Assembly: GCF_038502225.1 (NCBI RefSeq)
Contig: NW_027196461.1
Coordinates: 1 to 64,000, forward strand
DNA length: 64,000 nucleotides
Source: Cherax quadricarinatus
Taxonomy: Eukaryota > Arthropoda > Malacostraca > Decapoda > Parastacidae
Reading direction: 5' to 3'
The notes under the pieces were generated by a model, which was not told where the DNA came from, did not search any database, and worked only from the letters and a program-made list of their open reading frames with translations. The position numbers and the translations under genes are program-made. Positions within the stretch are counted from its first letter, which is position 1, and the number at the start of each line of letters is the position of its first letter. Below are positions 1 through 11,251 of this stretch, piece after piece.

Positions 1-48
1 CATAATTGGTCAAGTTGGGAGCTGTTCGTAACTTGAGGTACCACTGTA
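1..48. mobile_element. Right end of a Tigger-like element
   Basis: The sequence ends in an AT-rich tail followed by TTGAGGTACCACTGTA, the right-hand terminal inverted repeat of a pogo/Tigger element with a TA target site. The rest lies off the left edge. Confidence 0.45.
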
Positions 49-84
49 TTACTATTATTATTTTTACATTTAATACTAGGCAAG

Positions 85-300
85 ATGAGTACCAAACTGC
101 TAGTGAGCGATAAAGACATCCCAGGGTCCAAAGGCAAAGACGAATGCAATTACAGTACGTACTATGTGTCAAATTGGATATTTTACGAAGATTTGAAGAT
201 GGAGAAAATATTTCCATTTCTAAAGTTAACAGCATAGCTTCTTTAACAGTCTGTATGAATCTTCCACAAGAGACTACACTTAAAGCTCGTGCTCAGTCAG
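85..300 (+). pseudogene. Relic of a Tigger transposase N-terminus
   Basis: An ATG at 85 opens a short reading frame, and a second frame contains KLDILRRFEDGENIS. This resembles the psq/CENP-B type helix-turn-helix that opens pogo/Tigger transposases. The two frames show a frameshift, and no DDE domain follows. It sits in the PEX12 intron or left flank and is almost certainly dead. Confidence 0.5.
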
Positions 301-301
301 T

Positions 302-352
302 GATACGTGGAGGGTGTTCCAGGGGTCAACACCCCCGTGGCCTGGTCCACGA
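302..352 (-). mobile_element. 3' terminal scrap of family B retroelement
   Basis: GGGGTCAACACCCCCGTGGC matches the conserved 3' end of the family B elements seen at 17 kb, 19.4 kb and 23.5 kb on the minus strand. Only about 50 bases are left. Confidence 0.6.
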
Positions 353-780
353 CCTAAAACTACGAAATTATTATAAGGCGTAAAAAAACTAATGGGCAAT
401 ATAGTAAGACTGAAGCATATAGATTGAACCTTAAAACCAGTACACTATCCTTTCAATTCTTAAATACAGAAGCAGGTAATCACATTATTTGAAAAGCTAA
501 AGACATAACAACAGAAATATCCAATGGCAGCAAAGGCTCATTACATAGATTCAAAATGAGTGACTAAGCTAGTTTCATATTAACATCCTTCTTTCTTACA
601 TTCTGATTATTATTATTTTTATATTTAAAAGCAAGGACTAAACCCGTAGGCATCATGCAGCGCCTGGAAAAATGGGAGGTAATCAGGTTCAATCCAAGGA
701 AGGGAAGAACAGGTCCAATACCTTGAATCAAAGAGCCACTCGCTGGCATCAGGTAACTTCCCTCATGAGGTTTCACATAC
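353..780. other. PEX12 intron sequence, unclassified
   Basis: No coding exon was recognised. A stretch at about 625-780 has a tRNA B-box-like GGTTCAATCC and looks like a dispersed repeat, but it has no second copy in the window. The remaining PEX12 exons should lie to the left. Confidence 0.35.
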
Positions 781-949
781 TTATTATAATCTTCCCTCGT
801 CTGACAGTATCATCAGCATCCTCTTGCACTTCCTGATAATGATCCTACCTCCTCTGATAGTATTATGAGCATCCTTCTTTTTTCACATCTTGATAATGAT
901 CCTACCTCCTCTGACAGTCTATTATCAGCCTCCTTCTCTTTCACATCCT
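781..949 (-). repeat. About 57-58 bp imperfect tandem repeat, three units
   Basis: Units at about 891-949, 833-890 and 781-832 share the core AGGAGGTAGGATCATTATCA on the minus strand. The first unit is the end of PEX12 exon 3. The second repeats the exon end and the splice donor 57 bases later, in frame. The third unit has lost the donor GT. Confidence 0.75.
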
Positions 950-1108
950 GATAAACATTGTCCAGGTGACTCCACAGATATGGGAAGGCCACAAGTGTTA
1001 ACAATGACTTGATATATGCTTCATGAGAAATACTTAGTGGCTTCAGATGCCTCTCTCCTTTCAACTGGATTCTCTTGAGGTCATAAAAATTTTCAGCAAA
1101 TGATCCAC
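906..1108 (-). CDS. PEX12: PEX12 exon 3 (peroxin-12)
   Basis: PEX12 is a RING-type peroxisomal membrane protein that works with PEX2 and PEX10 to ubiquitinate the import receptor PEX5. This exon reads GGSFAENFYDLKRI and then LLTLVAFPYLWSHLDNVYQD, which matches the conserved SFSENFYGLKR block and the following membrane segment of animal PEX12. The acceptor is TTATACAG at 1109 onward, and the phase fits exon 2, which ends one base into a Gly codon. The donor GAG/GTAGGATC ends the exon at 906. An equivalent in-frame donor at 849 comes from the tandem duplication. Without splicing the frame stops shortly afterwards. The RING domain and the later membrane part are off the left edge. Confidence 0.85.
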
Positions 1109-1339
1109 CTGTATAAAGAATAAGGAAATTTAATGTGAATTTACATATCAAAAAAAAATAAATGTACATTCAAAGTAATGACATGAGAGTTGAGCTAATC
1201 AGTGAAAAAAGGCAGAGATTGAATACAATAATAAAACATATCCCAATTTCTTTTATAGTGGATACATAAATGTCAGACTTAACAAGAGATGTCCGTCTAC
1301 CAGCAGAAAAAGTTCCACGATTGAAAAATGTACAAAAAG
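1109..1339. other. PEX12 intron 2, short unclassified stretch
   Basis: A polypyrimidine tract lies before the exon 3 acceptor, followed by AT-rich sequence. No other feature was seen. Confidence 0.4.
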
Positions 1340-1440
1340 ACACACACACACACACACACACACACGCCTGGCGGGGCCAGGAGCTGAGTCACACACACAC
1401 CTGGCAGTACCAGGAGCTAACACACACACACACACACACA
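1340..1440. repeat. (CA)n microsatellite in three blocks
   Basis: Blocks of CA repeats at about 1340-1366, 1391-1402 and 1421-1440 are separated by GGCGGGGCCAGGAGCTGAGT-like text. That text resembles the family A 3' untranslated region, so these may be remnants of an earlier family A end. Confidence 0.8.
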
Positions 1441-2594
1441 GGAGGAGAGTGGTGGAGCACCTGGAACGGAACAGGAGTATAAATGCCAACCAGCACGGAT
1501 TCACGGAAGGCAAATCCTGTGTTATAACAGGAAGGGCACTGCAATGGATCAGAGAATACCTGACAGGGAGGCAACAACGAGTCATGGTACGTAATGATGT
1601 ATCACAGTGGGCACCTGTGACGAGCGGGGTCCCACAGGGGTCGGTCCTAGGACCAGTGCTATTTTTGGTATATGTGAACGACATGACGGAAGGGTTAGAC
1701 TCAGAAGTGTCCCTGTTTGCAGATGATGTGAAGTTAATGAGGAGAATTAAATCTGATGAGGACCAGGCAGGACTTCAAAGAGACCTGGACAGACTGGACA
1801 CCTGGTCCAGCAAATGGCTTCTCGAATTTAATCCTGCCAAATGCAAAGTCATGAAGATAGGGGAAGGGCACAGAAGACCACAGACAGAGTATAGGCTAGG
1901 TGGCCAAAGACTGCAAACCTCACTCAAGGAGAAAGATCTTGGGGTGAGTATAACACCGAGCATGTCTCCGGAAGCACACATCAATCAGATAACTGCTGCA
2001 GCATATGGGCGCCTGGCAAACCTGAGAACAGCATTCCGACACCTTAGTAAGGAATCATTCAAGACACTGTACACCGTGTATGTCAGGCCCATACTGGAGT
2101 ATGCAGCACCTGTTTGGAACCCGCACTTGATAAAGCACGTCAAGAAACTAGAGAAAGTACAAAGGTTTGCAACAAGGTTAGTTCCAGAGCTAAGGGGAAT
2201 GTCCTATGAAGAAAGATTAAGGGAAATCGGCCTGACGACACTGGAGGACAGGAGGGTCAGGGGAGACATGATAACGACATATAAAATACTGCGTGGAATA
2301 GACAAGGTGGACAAGGACAGGATGTTCCAGGGAGGGGACACAGAAACAAGAGGCCACAATTGGAAGTTGAAGACACAAATGAGTCAGAGAGATAGTAGGA
2401 AGTATTTCTTCAGTCATAGAGTTGTAAGGCAGTGGAATAGCCTAGAAAATGACGTAGTGGAGGCAGGAACCATACACAGTTTTAAGACGAGGTTTGATAA
2501 AGCTCATGGAGCGGGGAGAGAGAGGGTCTAGTAGCAACCGGTGAAGAGGCGGGGCCAGGAGCTAGGACTCGACCCCTGCAACCACAAATAGGTG

Positions 2595-2595
<1 letters not shown>
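1441..2595 (+). mobile_element. Family A retroelement, copy 1, 5' truncated with internal deletion
   Basis: The ORF at 1449-2531 (360 aa) covers the RT palm (GVPQGSVLGP, then FADD) and the CR1/jockey-type C-terminal region. Compared with copy 2 at 2734-5354, 49 codons are missing in frame between GKSCV and ITG. The loss removes RT motif A (FLDCKKAFDTV), so the copy cannot encode an active enzyme. The endonuclease is also absent. It ends in ACAAATAGGTGAGTA followed by CA repeats, as copy 2 does. Confidence 0.85.
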
Positions 2596-2646
<51 letters not shown>

Positions 2647-2652
2647 TAGGTG

Positions 2653-2731
<79 letters not shown>

Positions 2732-2733
2732 TA
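2596..2733. repeat. (CA)n microsatellite between two family A copies
   Basis: Two CA blocks are split by ACAAATAGGTGATAACAC, a decayed unit of the family A 3' terminal repeat. The tract joins the 3' end of copy 1 to the truncated 5' end of copy 2. The His-Thr runs that can be translated here are not protein. Confidence 0.9.
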
Positions 2734-5354
2734 TGGAAGGAATGGATGGCATGGGCGAAAGGGACTACTTAGTAGGAACAATCCAGTCTGAGGGACATAA
2801 GGTGATAATTGCAGTAATGTACAACCCACCACAGAACTGCAGGAGGCCAAGAGAAGAATACGATGAGAGCAACAGAGCAATGATCAACACACTAGCCGAG
2901 GTGGCCAGGAGAGCACACATGGGGGGAGCAAAGTTACTAGTTATGGGTGATTTCAATCACAAGGAGATTGACTGGGAAAACCTGGAGCCCCATGGGGGTC
3001 CCGAAACATGGAGAGCCAAGATGATGGATGTGGTACTGGAGAACCTCATGCATCAACATGTTAGAGACACTACCAGAGAGAGAGGAGAGGATGAACCAGC
3101 AAGGTTGGACCTTGTATTCACCATGAGTAGTTCGGACATCGAGGGTATCATGTATGAAAGGCCCCTGGGAGCTAGTGATCATGTGGTTCTGTGCTTCGAC
3201 TACATAGTTGAGCTCCAAGTGGAGAGAGTAGCAGGAATAGGCTGGGAAAAACCAAACTACAAAAGGGGGAACTACTCAGGCATGAGGAACTTCCTTCAAG
3301 ACATTCAGTGGGAGAGGGAACTGACAGGAAAACCAGTACAAGAAATGATGGACTATGTAGCAACAAAATGCAAGGAGGCAGAGGAGAGGTTTGTTCCCAA
3401 GGGAAACAGAAATAATGGGAAGAACAGAACGAGTCCTTGGTTCACCCAAAGGTGTAGGGAGGCAAAAACTAGGTGTACTAGAGAATGGAAAAGGTACAGA
3501 AGACAGAGAACTCAGGAAAATAAAGAAATCAGCCGAAGAGCCAGAAACGAATATGCACAGATAAGAAGGGAGGCTCAGAGACAATATGAAAATGACATAG
3601 CATCAAAAGTAAAGACTGACCCGAAGCTGTTGTACAGCCACATCAGGAGGAAAACAACAGTCAAGGACCAGGTAATCAGACTGAGGAAGGGTGATGGGGA
3701 ATTCACAAGAAACGACCGAGAGGTATGTCAGGAGCTCAACACAAGATTTAAAGAGGTATTTACAGTGGAAACCAGTAGGACTCCAAGAAATCAGAACAGG
3801 GGGGCACACCAGCAAGTGCTGGATGAGGTACATATAACCAAGGAGGAGGTGAAGAAGCTGCTATGCGAACTTGACACCTCAAAGGCGGTGGGACCAGACA
3901 ACATCTCTCCATGGGTCCTTAAAGAGGGAGCAGAGATATTGTGTGAGCCATTAACAAAGATCTTCAACACATCATTTGAAACTGGGCAACTCCCTGAGGT
4001 ATGGAAAATGGCAAATGTAGTCCCAATTTTTAAAAAGGGAGACAGACATGAGGCACTAAACTACAGACCTGTATCACTAACGTGTATAGTATGCAAGGTC
4101 ATGGAGAAGATCATCAGGAGGAGAGTGGTGGGGCACCTGGAAAGAAACAAGTGTATAATTGACAACCAGCACGGTTTCAGGGAAGGAAAATCCTGTGTCA
4201 CAAACCTACTAGAGTTTTATGACAAGGTGACAGAAGTAAGACAAGAGAGAGAGGGGTGGATCGACTGCGTATTTTTGGACTGCAAGAAGGCTTTCGACAC
4301 AGTTCCTCACAAGAGGTTACTGCAAAAGCTAGAGGACCAGGCACACATAACAGGAAAGGCACTGCAATGGATCAGAGAATATCTGACAGGGAGGCAACAA
4401 CGAGTCATGGTACGCGACGAGGTGTCAGAGTGGGCGCCTGTGACAAGCGGGGTTCCACAGGGGTCAGTCCTAGGACCTGTGCTGTTCTTGGTATACGTGA
4501 ACGACATAACGGAAGGGATAGACTCAGAAGTGTCCTTGTTTGCAGACGATGTGAAGTTAATGAGAAGAATCGAATCGGACGAGGATCAGGCAGGACTACA
4601 AAGAGATCTGGACAGGCTACAAGCCTGGTCCAGCAACTGGCTCCTTGAATTTAACCCTGCCAAATGCAAAGTCATGAAGATTGGGGAAGGGCAAAGAAGA
4701 CCGCAGACACAATATAGTTTAGATGGCCAAAGACTGCAAACCTCACTCAAGGAAAAAGATCTGGGGGTGAGTATAACACCGAGCATATCTCCTGAGGCGC
4801 ACATCAATCAGATAACTGCTGCAGCATACGGGCGCCTGGCAAACCTACGGATAGCGTTCCGATACCTCAGTAAGGATTCGTTTAAGACTCTGTACACCAT
4901 CTACGTCAGGCCCATACTGGAGTATGCAGCACCAGTTTGGAATCCACACCTAGTCAAGCACGTCAAGAAATTAGAGAAAGTGCAAAGGTTTGCAACAAGA
5001 CTAGTCCCAGAGCTACGGGGATTGTCCTATGAAGAAAGGTTGAGGGAAATCGGCCTGACGACACTGGAGGCCAGGAGGGTCAGGGGAGACATGATAACGA
5101 CATATAAAATACTGCGCGGAATAGACGAGGTGGACAAAGACGGGATGTTCCAGAGATGGGACACAGACACAAGAGGTCACAATTGGAAGTTGAAGACTCA
5201 GATGAATCAAAGGGATGTTAGGAAGTATTTCTTCAGTCATAGAGTAGTCAGGCCATGGAATAGCCTAGAAAGTGATGTGGTGGAGGCAGGAACCATACAT
5301 AGTTTTAAGGCGAGGTATGATAGAGCTCATGGGGCAGGGAGAGAGAGGACCTAG
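2734..5354 (+). CDS. Family A ORF2: endonuclease-reverse transcriptase
   Basis: This is an uninterrupted reading frame for a non-LTR retrotransposon polyprotein of the CR1/jockey group. Its product would nick DNA and copy its RNA at the nick. The usable protein begins around IMEGMDG, and the frame upstream is only CA repeat. Visible motifs are the C-terminal half of an APE-type endonuclease (VMGDFNH and GASDHV), RT motif A (VFLDCKKAFDTV), SGVPQGSVLG, and catalytic LFADDVK. The N-terminal half of the endonuclease is missing, so the copy is 5' truncated. The ORF stops at 5352-5354 just before a short 3' UTR. The lack of stops over 2.6 kb suggests a recent insertion. Confidence 0.88.
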
Positions 5355-5431
5355 TAGCAATCAGCGAAGAGGCGGGGCCAGGAGCTGTGACTCGACCCCT
5401 GCAACCACAAATAGGTGAGTACAAATAGGTG

Positions 5432-5466
<35 letters not shown>
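5355..5466 (+). mobile_element. Family A copy 2: 3' UTR and (CA)n tail
   Basis: The 3' UTR contains GAGGCGGGGCCAGGAGCT, then two copies of AAATAGGTGAGTAC, then a CA microsatellite. The same ending closes copy 1, so these terminal repeats belong to the element. Confidence 0.8.
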
Positions 5467-5485
5467 GCACGACTTTTTATTTTTA

Positions 5486-5725
5486 ACCTTAATGGATGTT
5501 CCCTACCAAGGCAGAGTATCCCAAAGAAAACACATTTGCCATCATTCATTCAGTCACTGTCTTACCAGAAATGTGCTAACATCACAATTCAGATTACTCT
5601 CCAGCTGCAACATTCCCACTCCTTCAAAGTATAGGCACTACTCTTCCTCCTTCAGAACTGAAGTCTAGCTAAATGGTTACAATGAAACCCTTCATAAAAT
5701 TACCTTGCTCACACTCCAATAACAC
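5486..5725 (-). mobile_element. Family C 3' tail relic
   Basis: It matches the family C 3' UTR (CTACCAAGGCAGAGTATCCC, then CACTGTCTTACCAGAAATGT, then CTCACACTCCAATAACACGC) with many substitutions. This is an old insertion. Confidence 0.7.
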
Positions 5726-7490
5726 GCCAATTAAAAAACACTTTTCTCCATTCACCCCTCTAATGCACTCAGGCCCCTAAAACTCAAAGCCTATTTTATT
5801 CCCCCTTCCTCCCTCCAACCATTCCTTCTATCCCAGATTCATACACCCTTTGTCATTCTATTTCTTTCCATCCTCTCTACGATATATTTAGGCTAACATT
5901 GATAAATATTTCAACATGCTCCAGAAACTGTTGAAGACCTAAAGGAGCCTGGGGAAAGAAGGTCCCCAAAGCTTGGCCGAGGGGTGACCCCAGACTCAGT
6001 TCCTGATAATGAACAAGGAGAGGCTCATCAAACCTTGGTGATGTCAATAAAAATCCCCAAAGAAAGCTGATAAGAGAACCAAAGTACTGAAGACAAAAGT
6101 GTTTCTGACAAACAATGGGTGGAATGGCCACAGAAGGTACTGCCAGGTCTGGACCCTGGTACTGGTCAAAGTTGTCCCCAAATGCAACAGAATGTAGTTG
6201 AGGAGTCTGTGAGCTCAAAATTGCCAAAGACAATAGCAGATGGGCAACATCCTACCTCAATATCATTTCAAACGCCATACACAATGCTAAGTGACAAGTA
6301 CAGTATATCTATGATACCAGACCAAAGGAGGCATTAATGAGGCCCTGATCTGAAAGCTCCTGGCAAGTGTAGGGTCAAGCACAATCTGGTTCTGGGAGCT
6401 AGACCAGTGTTTCAAGAAATCAAAGAACAAAACTGCTTCACCAAATTTTTGTGCACAAACAGGATCGTAGAGAGAGCAGTATTGAGAAAGAGAAGATGCT
6501 CTGTGGCCATGTTGTAGTGGCTCCATAGCTCAAGGAAATAGGGCATTGACCCATAGAGACAATGAGGGAGAGAGGGGAGGAGAGAGAGAGGATTCTGGAA
6601 GCACAAATGAAGAACTGCCAGAAGAGAGGCTAATGAAGAGTTCATCCTCCATGGAAAAATACAAGTCAGACAGCGAATAATTGATACAAGGCTTGTAGAT
6701 CCTACAAGTTATGTCGGTGGAACATGCAGAATGAGCATTATTCTCAGAGAAAGACATGAAGAAAACTGTGAATGCAGATTTAGGTAATATTTGTAAAACT
6801 ACCCAGGTGCTGGACAAAGGGGTGTTGGTCAAATAATAGTCCATCACAAGTGAAGAAGTTAAGCGTTGAAATTATAAAATAAAGGTGATGACGGGAACTG
6901 GGCAGGTGCTCACACCTGGGCAATATTAGGTAGGAATAGGTGTGAAAAAACTCCAACTGGATTCACCCCCCAAAATGTCAGAGCAGAGAAGATTACATGT
7001 AGCACACAAAATTTACAACCAAAGCAATGCACTACATATATTTGTAATGAGAATACAAAAAAAAAAAAATGTATTTTACATTTACTAAAAATGGTATATG
7101 TACATACTGACCTGCTCCAACATCAGCCAGACTTTAACACTTACAATATGCAATAAATTGTAAAGTTTTCCAATAACACCTGAAGAACTGAGGTACTGTA
7201 TATAAAAAAAACTGTCCAGTGTTCAGTTGTACATTATAAAAAAAAATATACACAAGTAGCCAAATAAAAATACATAAAAGTTAAACTCGCACGAGATAAT
7301 TATAACTTCAGTGAAGGTATGGATCTGTGTAAAGTACCTGATACACTGTAGAGAAAAATTTAAAAATTTTAGTGATGGAAGCCTATGATTAGAATAAAAG
7401 AATGATTTATTAAATTATTAAAGAAGGGCAATGTATATGTACTAGTATATAAAGCCGAGATAGAAATATTATCAAAGATACACAAATAAC
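5726..7490. other. PEX12 intron 2, no gene recognised
   Basis: The stretch is long and mixed in composition. Short open frames occur on both strands, but none resembles a family I know and none has splice context. The first part may be an old repeat. I see nothing firm here. Confidence 0.3.
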
Positions 7491-7504
7491 CCGCACATAA
7501 AAGA

Positions 7505-7560
7505 CAGAAGCTTACGACGACGTTTCGGTCCGACTTGGACCATTGACAAAGTCACACTGT
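7505..7560 (-). ncRNA. Degenerate hammerhead-like hairpin
   Basis: On the minus strand GGTCC-AAGTC-GGACC forms a perfect five-pair hairpin followed directly by GAAACGTC. These are the stem II, GAAA and GUC parts of a hammerhead ribozyme. The 5' core CUGANGA is not intact: the sequence before the stem is TTTGTCAAT. It is probably a decayed or inactive relative of the elements at 16.2 kb. Confidence 0.35.
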
Positions 7561-7756
7561 GCCTTTTTGTTATTTATTAAATATTATCAAAGGTTTTAAA
7601 AAGCAGAAATTAGATAAATACAGGTCCACCATCACAAATCCGGCATCACTGGGACCTGTAATATGCCGGATTATTGAGTTTGCCAGATTACAGAGTGGTT
7701 AGGTTAGAATACACTTGATAAAGTTAACCAACTTGACTTACACAAGAAAGTTCACT

Positions 7757-8100
7757 GAACATTGGCAAAAATCAAACATTTCCGCTACTTTCAATTTCAA
7801 GGTACAGTACTTTTCGTCGTGAAACCAATCAAAATCATATCTATTACTAAAATATATCTTATCTCTTATCTTCCATTCTATCAAATGAGACCAAAAAAAC
7901 GAGAATACAACCATAAAAACCATACAAAAATATACCGCTAAGGGGCGGCTAATGTCTGAGAAGTGAACTCCGTTATTTATCATCCGATTTTTTTTCATTT
8001 TTTTGTGTACATTAAGAAGTATCTTTCCATCATACATTGCCCAAGTTTCAATAAGATAGCCCAACAAACAACCGAGAAAAAAAAATTATTTACCAAAAAT
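7757..8100. repeat. Relic shared with repeats at 44.8 and 53.3 kb
   Basis: Blocks such as CTATCAAATGAGACCAA and CATTTCCGCTACTTTCAATT recur in the TTAACCC-ended repeats at 44524-45156 and 53173-53703. This is an old DNA-transposon-like repeat inside the 4.1 kb element. Confidence 0.5.
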
Positions 8101-8215
8101 CATATATGGCAAGCCCAAGCCAGGTACTAGAAATAAGTCACTTTGTCTAACTTTCATGGGTTATCCAAGGTTCTCTACGCATATGCTGCTATGTATGATA
8201 ATCTATGTAGAGAAA
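8101..8215 (+). mobile_element. Family D 3' tail relic
   Basis: AAATAAGTCACTTTGTCTAA, then GGTTATCC.AGGTTCTCTAC, then TATGCTGCTATGTATGATAA match the 3' UTR of family D at 15.7 kb and 27.2 kb. Confidence 0.6.
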
Positions 8216-8249
8216 ATAGCTTTTTTGTTTCAGTTTTATGGTGCACTAT

Positions 8250-8713
8250 GAGTGTATATCACAGTTAGCTCTGTGCTATACCCTATTCTCTCTAATATAA
8301 GCCCCCAAGACAGGGATAGGAGAATGGTACTTGTATCCCATATCCTCTTCATACCTCCACCGAACTGCTCGGTATTATGCCAAATATTATTCATTCTGGA
8401 GTATTTAACATTTTTTATGTTATTTATATTGTTTATTATGTCATATTAGATCAACTGTAATAGGCAAATAAGCCGTAGTGTTGATATTAGTGTAATAATA
8501 TAAGCATATTCCCCTGCATCACGAGACTGAGCTCACGGCAACCGACAGTGGCATCGAAGCCACACCTTTTCTTTTATGGACAATTTACTGTGTATGTGCT
8601 TTACACAATGAGAAGCGTTTCTTTTATTTGTTGGAACCATGGCTAGGGCTAAAAGTAAGCAGGTTATAACAATAAATGAAGAAAAAGAAATTGGAATGAC
8701 TTGTGCAGTAAGG
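8250..8713 (+). pseudogene. Tigger non-coding part and transposase start relic
   Basis: TTGTTTATTATGTCATATTA and AATAAGCCGTAGTGTTGATA match Tigger flank sequence seen at 30.1 kb and 52.8 kb. An ATG at 8639 opens MARAKSKQVITINEEKEIG, which resembles a Tigger N-terminus. It soon stops and is interrupted by the L2-like retroelement. Confidence 0.5.
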
Positions 8714-8729
8714 AGGAGATCAAGCAGAC

Positions 8730-9191
8730 TTGAATAACTATAGGACAATATCCAACTTACACCCTCTCTCTAAAATCTTTGAAAAATTAATTCATAAGCG
8801 AATCTATTCCTACCTCATCTCCCACAACATACTCAACCCCTGCCAGTTTGGGTTCAGGCCTAATAAAAATATGAATGATGTTATTATACACATGCTAGAA
8901 CAAATATACACTGCACTCGAGAAAAAAGAAGTCCCACTGGGGATCTTCATTGATTTACGTAAAGCTTTTGATACAGTTGACCATGATTTGTTGCACATAA
9001 AATTATCTCACTATGGTATAAGAGGGCACTCACTCAACTACCTAAAGTCATACCTTAGCAACAGAAGCCAATATGTGTACACAAATGGACCAAACTCTTC
9101 CACACAGTCAATTACAGTTGGTGTCCCACAGGGAAGTGTCCTTGGCCCTCTTCTCCTTCTCATTTACATAAACGACCTACGAAATGCATAG
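8730..9191 (+). pseudogene. Family F reverse transcriptase fragment
   Basis: This 153-residue frame holds RT fingers and palm. It has the FGFRPNKN turn, motif A FIDLRKAFDTVDHD and the GVPQGSVLGP motif. A stop after INDLRNA cuts the protein just before FADD, so no active site is complete. Confidence 0.8.
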
Positions 9192-10593
9192 CAACTACTC
9201 GAACCCACACTATTTGCAGATGACACTACATACGTCTTCTCTCACCCAAGCCCAGTTATACTAGCCAATACTGTAAATACCGAATTACAGAAAATATCTA
9301 CCTGGATGATGATCAACAAACTTACTCTCAATACTGACAAACCCTACTTTATTCAGTTTGGAAACAGAACTACAGATGTTCCACTTAACATAATGATAAA
9401 CAGATCACCTATCACAAAGCTCACAGAAGGAAAATTCTTAGGAATCCACCTTGATAATACACTCAAATTTCAAACACAAGTATAACAAATTCCCAAGAAA
9501 ATCTCCAAGACCGTAGGCATACTATGTTCCACAATCAACCCTCCTGGCCCTATATCACTCACTCATTTACCCATATCTCACCTATGGAATTTGTGCATGG
9601 GGCTCAACAACAATAAATCATATCACACCATTAATTACCCAGCAAAAGGCTGCACTCAGAATGATAACAAATTCCCACTCCAGGCAGCATACTCCACCAA
9701 TATCTTCTCTAAACTTACTCACCGTACAAAACATCCATACTTATTATTGTGCCTACTACATACATAGAATGCTAAACTCGGATATAAACTCTCCCCTCAA
9801 ACTTCTCCTTACCAACCTCAACAGAACACATGACCATAACACAAGGCACAGATCACTCTTTGATGATCCCCGTGTCCATCTCACACTGTAAAAACTTAAT
9901 GCACATAAAAGGCCCAAAAATCTGGAATTCATTACCTGTGAATATAAAAGAAATACTAATGTATGTTTATCAATTCAAGACTCTTCTTAAAAACCACTTA
10001 CTCACCTACAACTAAATAAATATTGAATAACTGTATCTCTTAAATGTATAACCTGTGACCCTATCAAACTATGTTTTTTTTTTTAATTACATTACCTAAC
10101 TGAATACTCCATTCTCTTGAATGCACAGTAACTCATCAAATGATCATATGACCTGTTTCTGCACTACAAATCATTGATTTTATTCGATTTGATCGGATTA
10201 TATTATATATTGTTATGCTACAAATTTGTACAACTTTAATGCTTCTTATTTGAAATACTCATTTGTACTTCATGTTGTAATTTGTTTACTGTAATTTTTA
10301 CCACTGAATATATCATTGCTTATTTAATCTTAAGTTAATTTTAAGCCTGCCCATAATGCTCTGCATACAAGGGGCTTTTGGCATGTACAGTGGAACCTCA
10401 AATATCGAACCTAATCTGTTCCAGGACTTAGTTCTAAATTCGAAAAGTCTGAAAAGCGAAGCAATATTTCCCATAAGAAATAATGGAAATAGAATTAATC
10501 CATTCCAGAAATCCAAAAATATTCACAAAAAAAAAAATTATAGAGATTAATTATAGTTTTACATACAACAAATATAGTGTTCAATTATGTTGG

Positions 10594-10808
10594 GATTACC
10601 AACAGACCCCTGGCAGTCTTCAAGCTGGCACTGGACAAGCACCTAAAGTCAGTTCCGGATCAGCCGGGCTGTGGCTCGTACGTTGGTTTGCGTGCAGCCA
10701 GCAGCAACAGCCTGGTTGATCAGGCTCTGATCCACCAGGAGGCCTGGTCACAGACCGGGCCGCGGGGGCGTTGACCCCCGGAACTCTCTCCAGGTAAACT
10801 CCAGGTAT
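10594..10808 (+). mobile_element. Family B 3' terminal fragment
   Basis: The translation GITNRPLAVFKLALDKHLKS and the ending CTCTCCAGGTAAACTCCAGG are diagnostic for family B. About 215 bases are present, so only the extreme 3' end was copied. This is the innermost of four nested insertions in PEX12 intron 2. Confidence 0.85.
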
Positions 10809-10978
10809 AAAATAACATTTTACTTACCTTTATTGAAGATTGGTGATGGCATCTGGAAGATAGGGAGGAGGAGAGAGGGAGTTAGGGTTAGTGTTTGGAA
10901 GGAGAATCCCCCTCCATGAGGACTTCAGATATCAAAGCCCTCTCTGGGGTTACTTCCCTTCTCTGTCTTTTGATGCCA

Positions 10979-11251
10979 CTAGGACCAGTTTGAGTCACTT
11001 GACCCTTGTCTCACAAAATAACTGTCCACAGTCCTCTGTTTCTGGTGCCTCTTTAAGATTTCCCTAAAATGGGACATGGTTCTGTCACTGAACTTGTTGC
11101 AAAAATGGCTTGTTTCAGCTTGCTCAGGGTGATACTTCTCCACAAACATTTGGACATCATTCCACTTCTGTTTTATTACCTTCTTCACATCTATGGTGTT
11201 TCTCACTTTCTTTACCACAGGGGTACCACTAGCAAGTTTCTTTGGGCCCAC
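10979..11251 (-). CDS. Short Tigger-derived ORF (N-terminus fused to C-terminus)
   Basis: The 90-residue frame begins MGPKKLASGTPVVKKVRNTI, the usual Tigger transposase start. It runs directly into the C-terminal MSHFREILKRHQKQRTVDSY segment that follows the DDE domain in full elements. The helix-turn-helix and the whole catalytic domain are deleted, but the frame is open. It is a non-autonomous element, and whether the peptide is made is unknown. Confidence 0.6.
   Translation of the reverse strand: MGPKKLASGTPVVKKVRNTIDVKKVIKQKWNDVQMFVEKYHPEQAETSHFCNKFSDRTMSHFREILKRHQKQRTVDSYFVRQGSSDSNWS

Noticed and set aside
564..776. PEX12 exon 4
   Set aside because: The minus-strand frame KPHEGSYLMPASGSL does not resemble the PEX12 segment expected after exon 3 and looks like a dispersed repeat.
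2592..2733. Long His-Thr and Cys-Val reading frames over the CA tracts
   Set aside because: They are translations of microsatellite DNA on either strand. The real family A protein begins after the tract.
5877..6233. Minus-strand 118-aa frame as a gene
   Set aside because: No similarity that I recognise, no splice context consistent with PEX12, and neighbouring frames of similar length on both strands.
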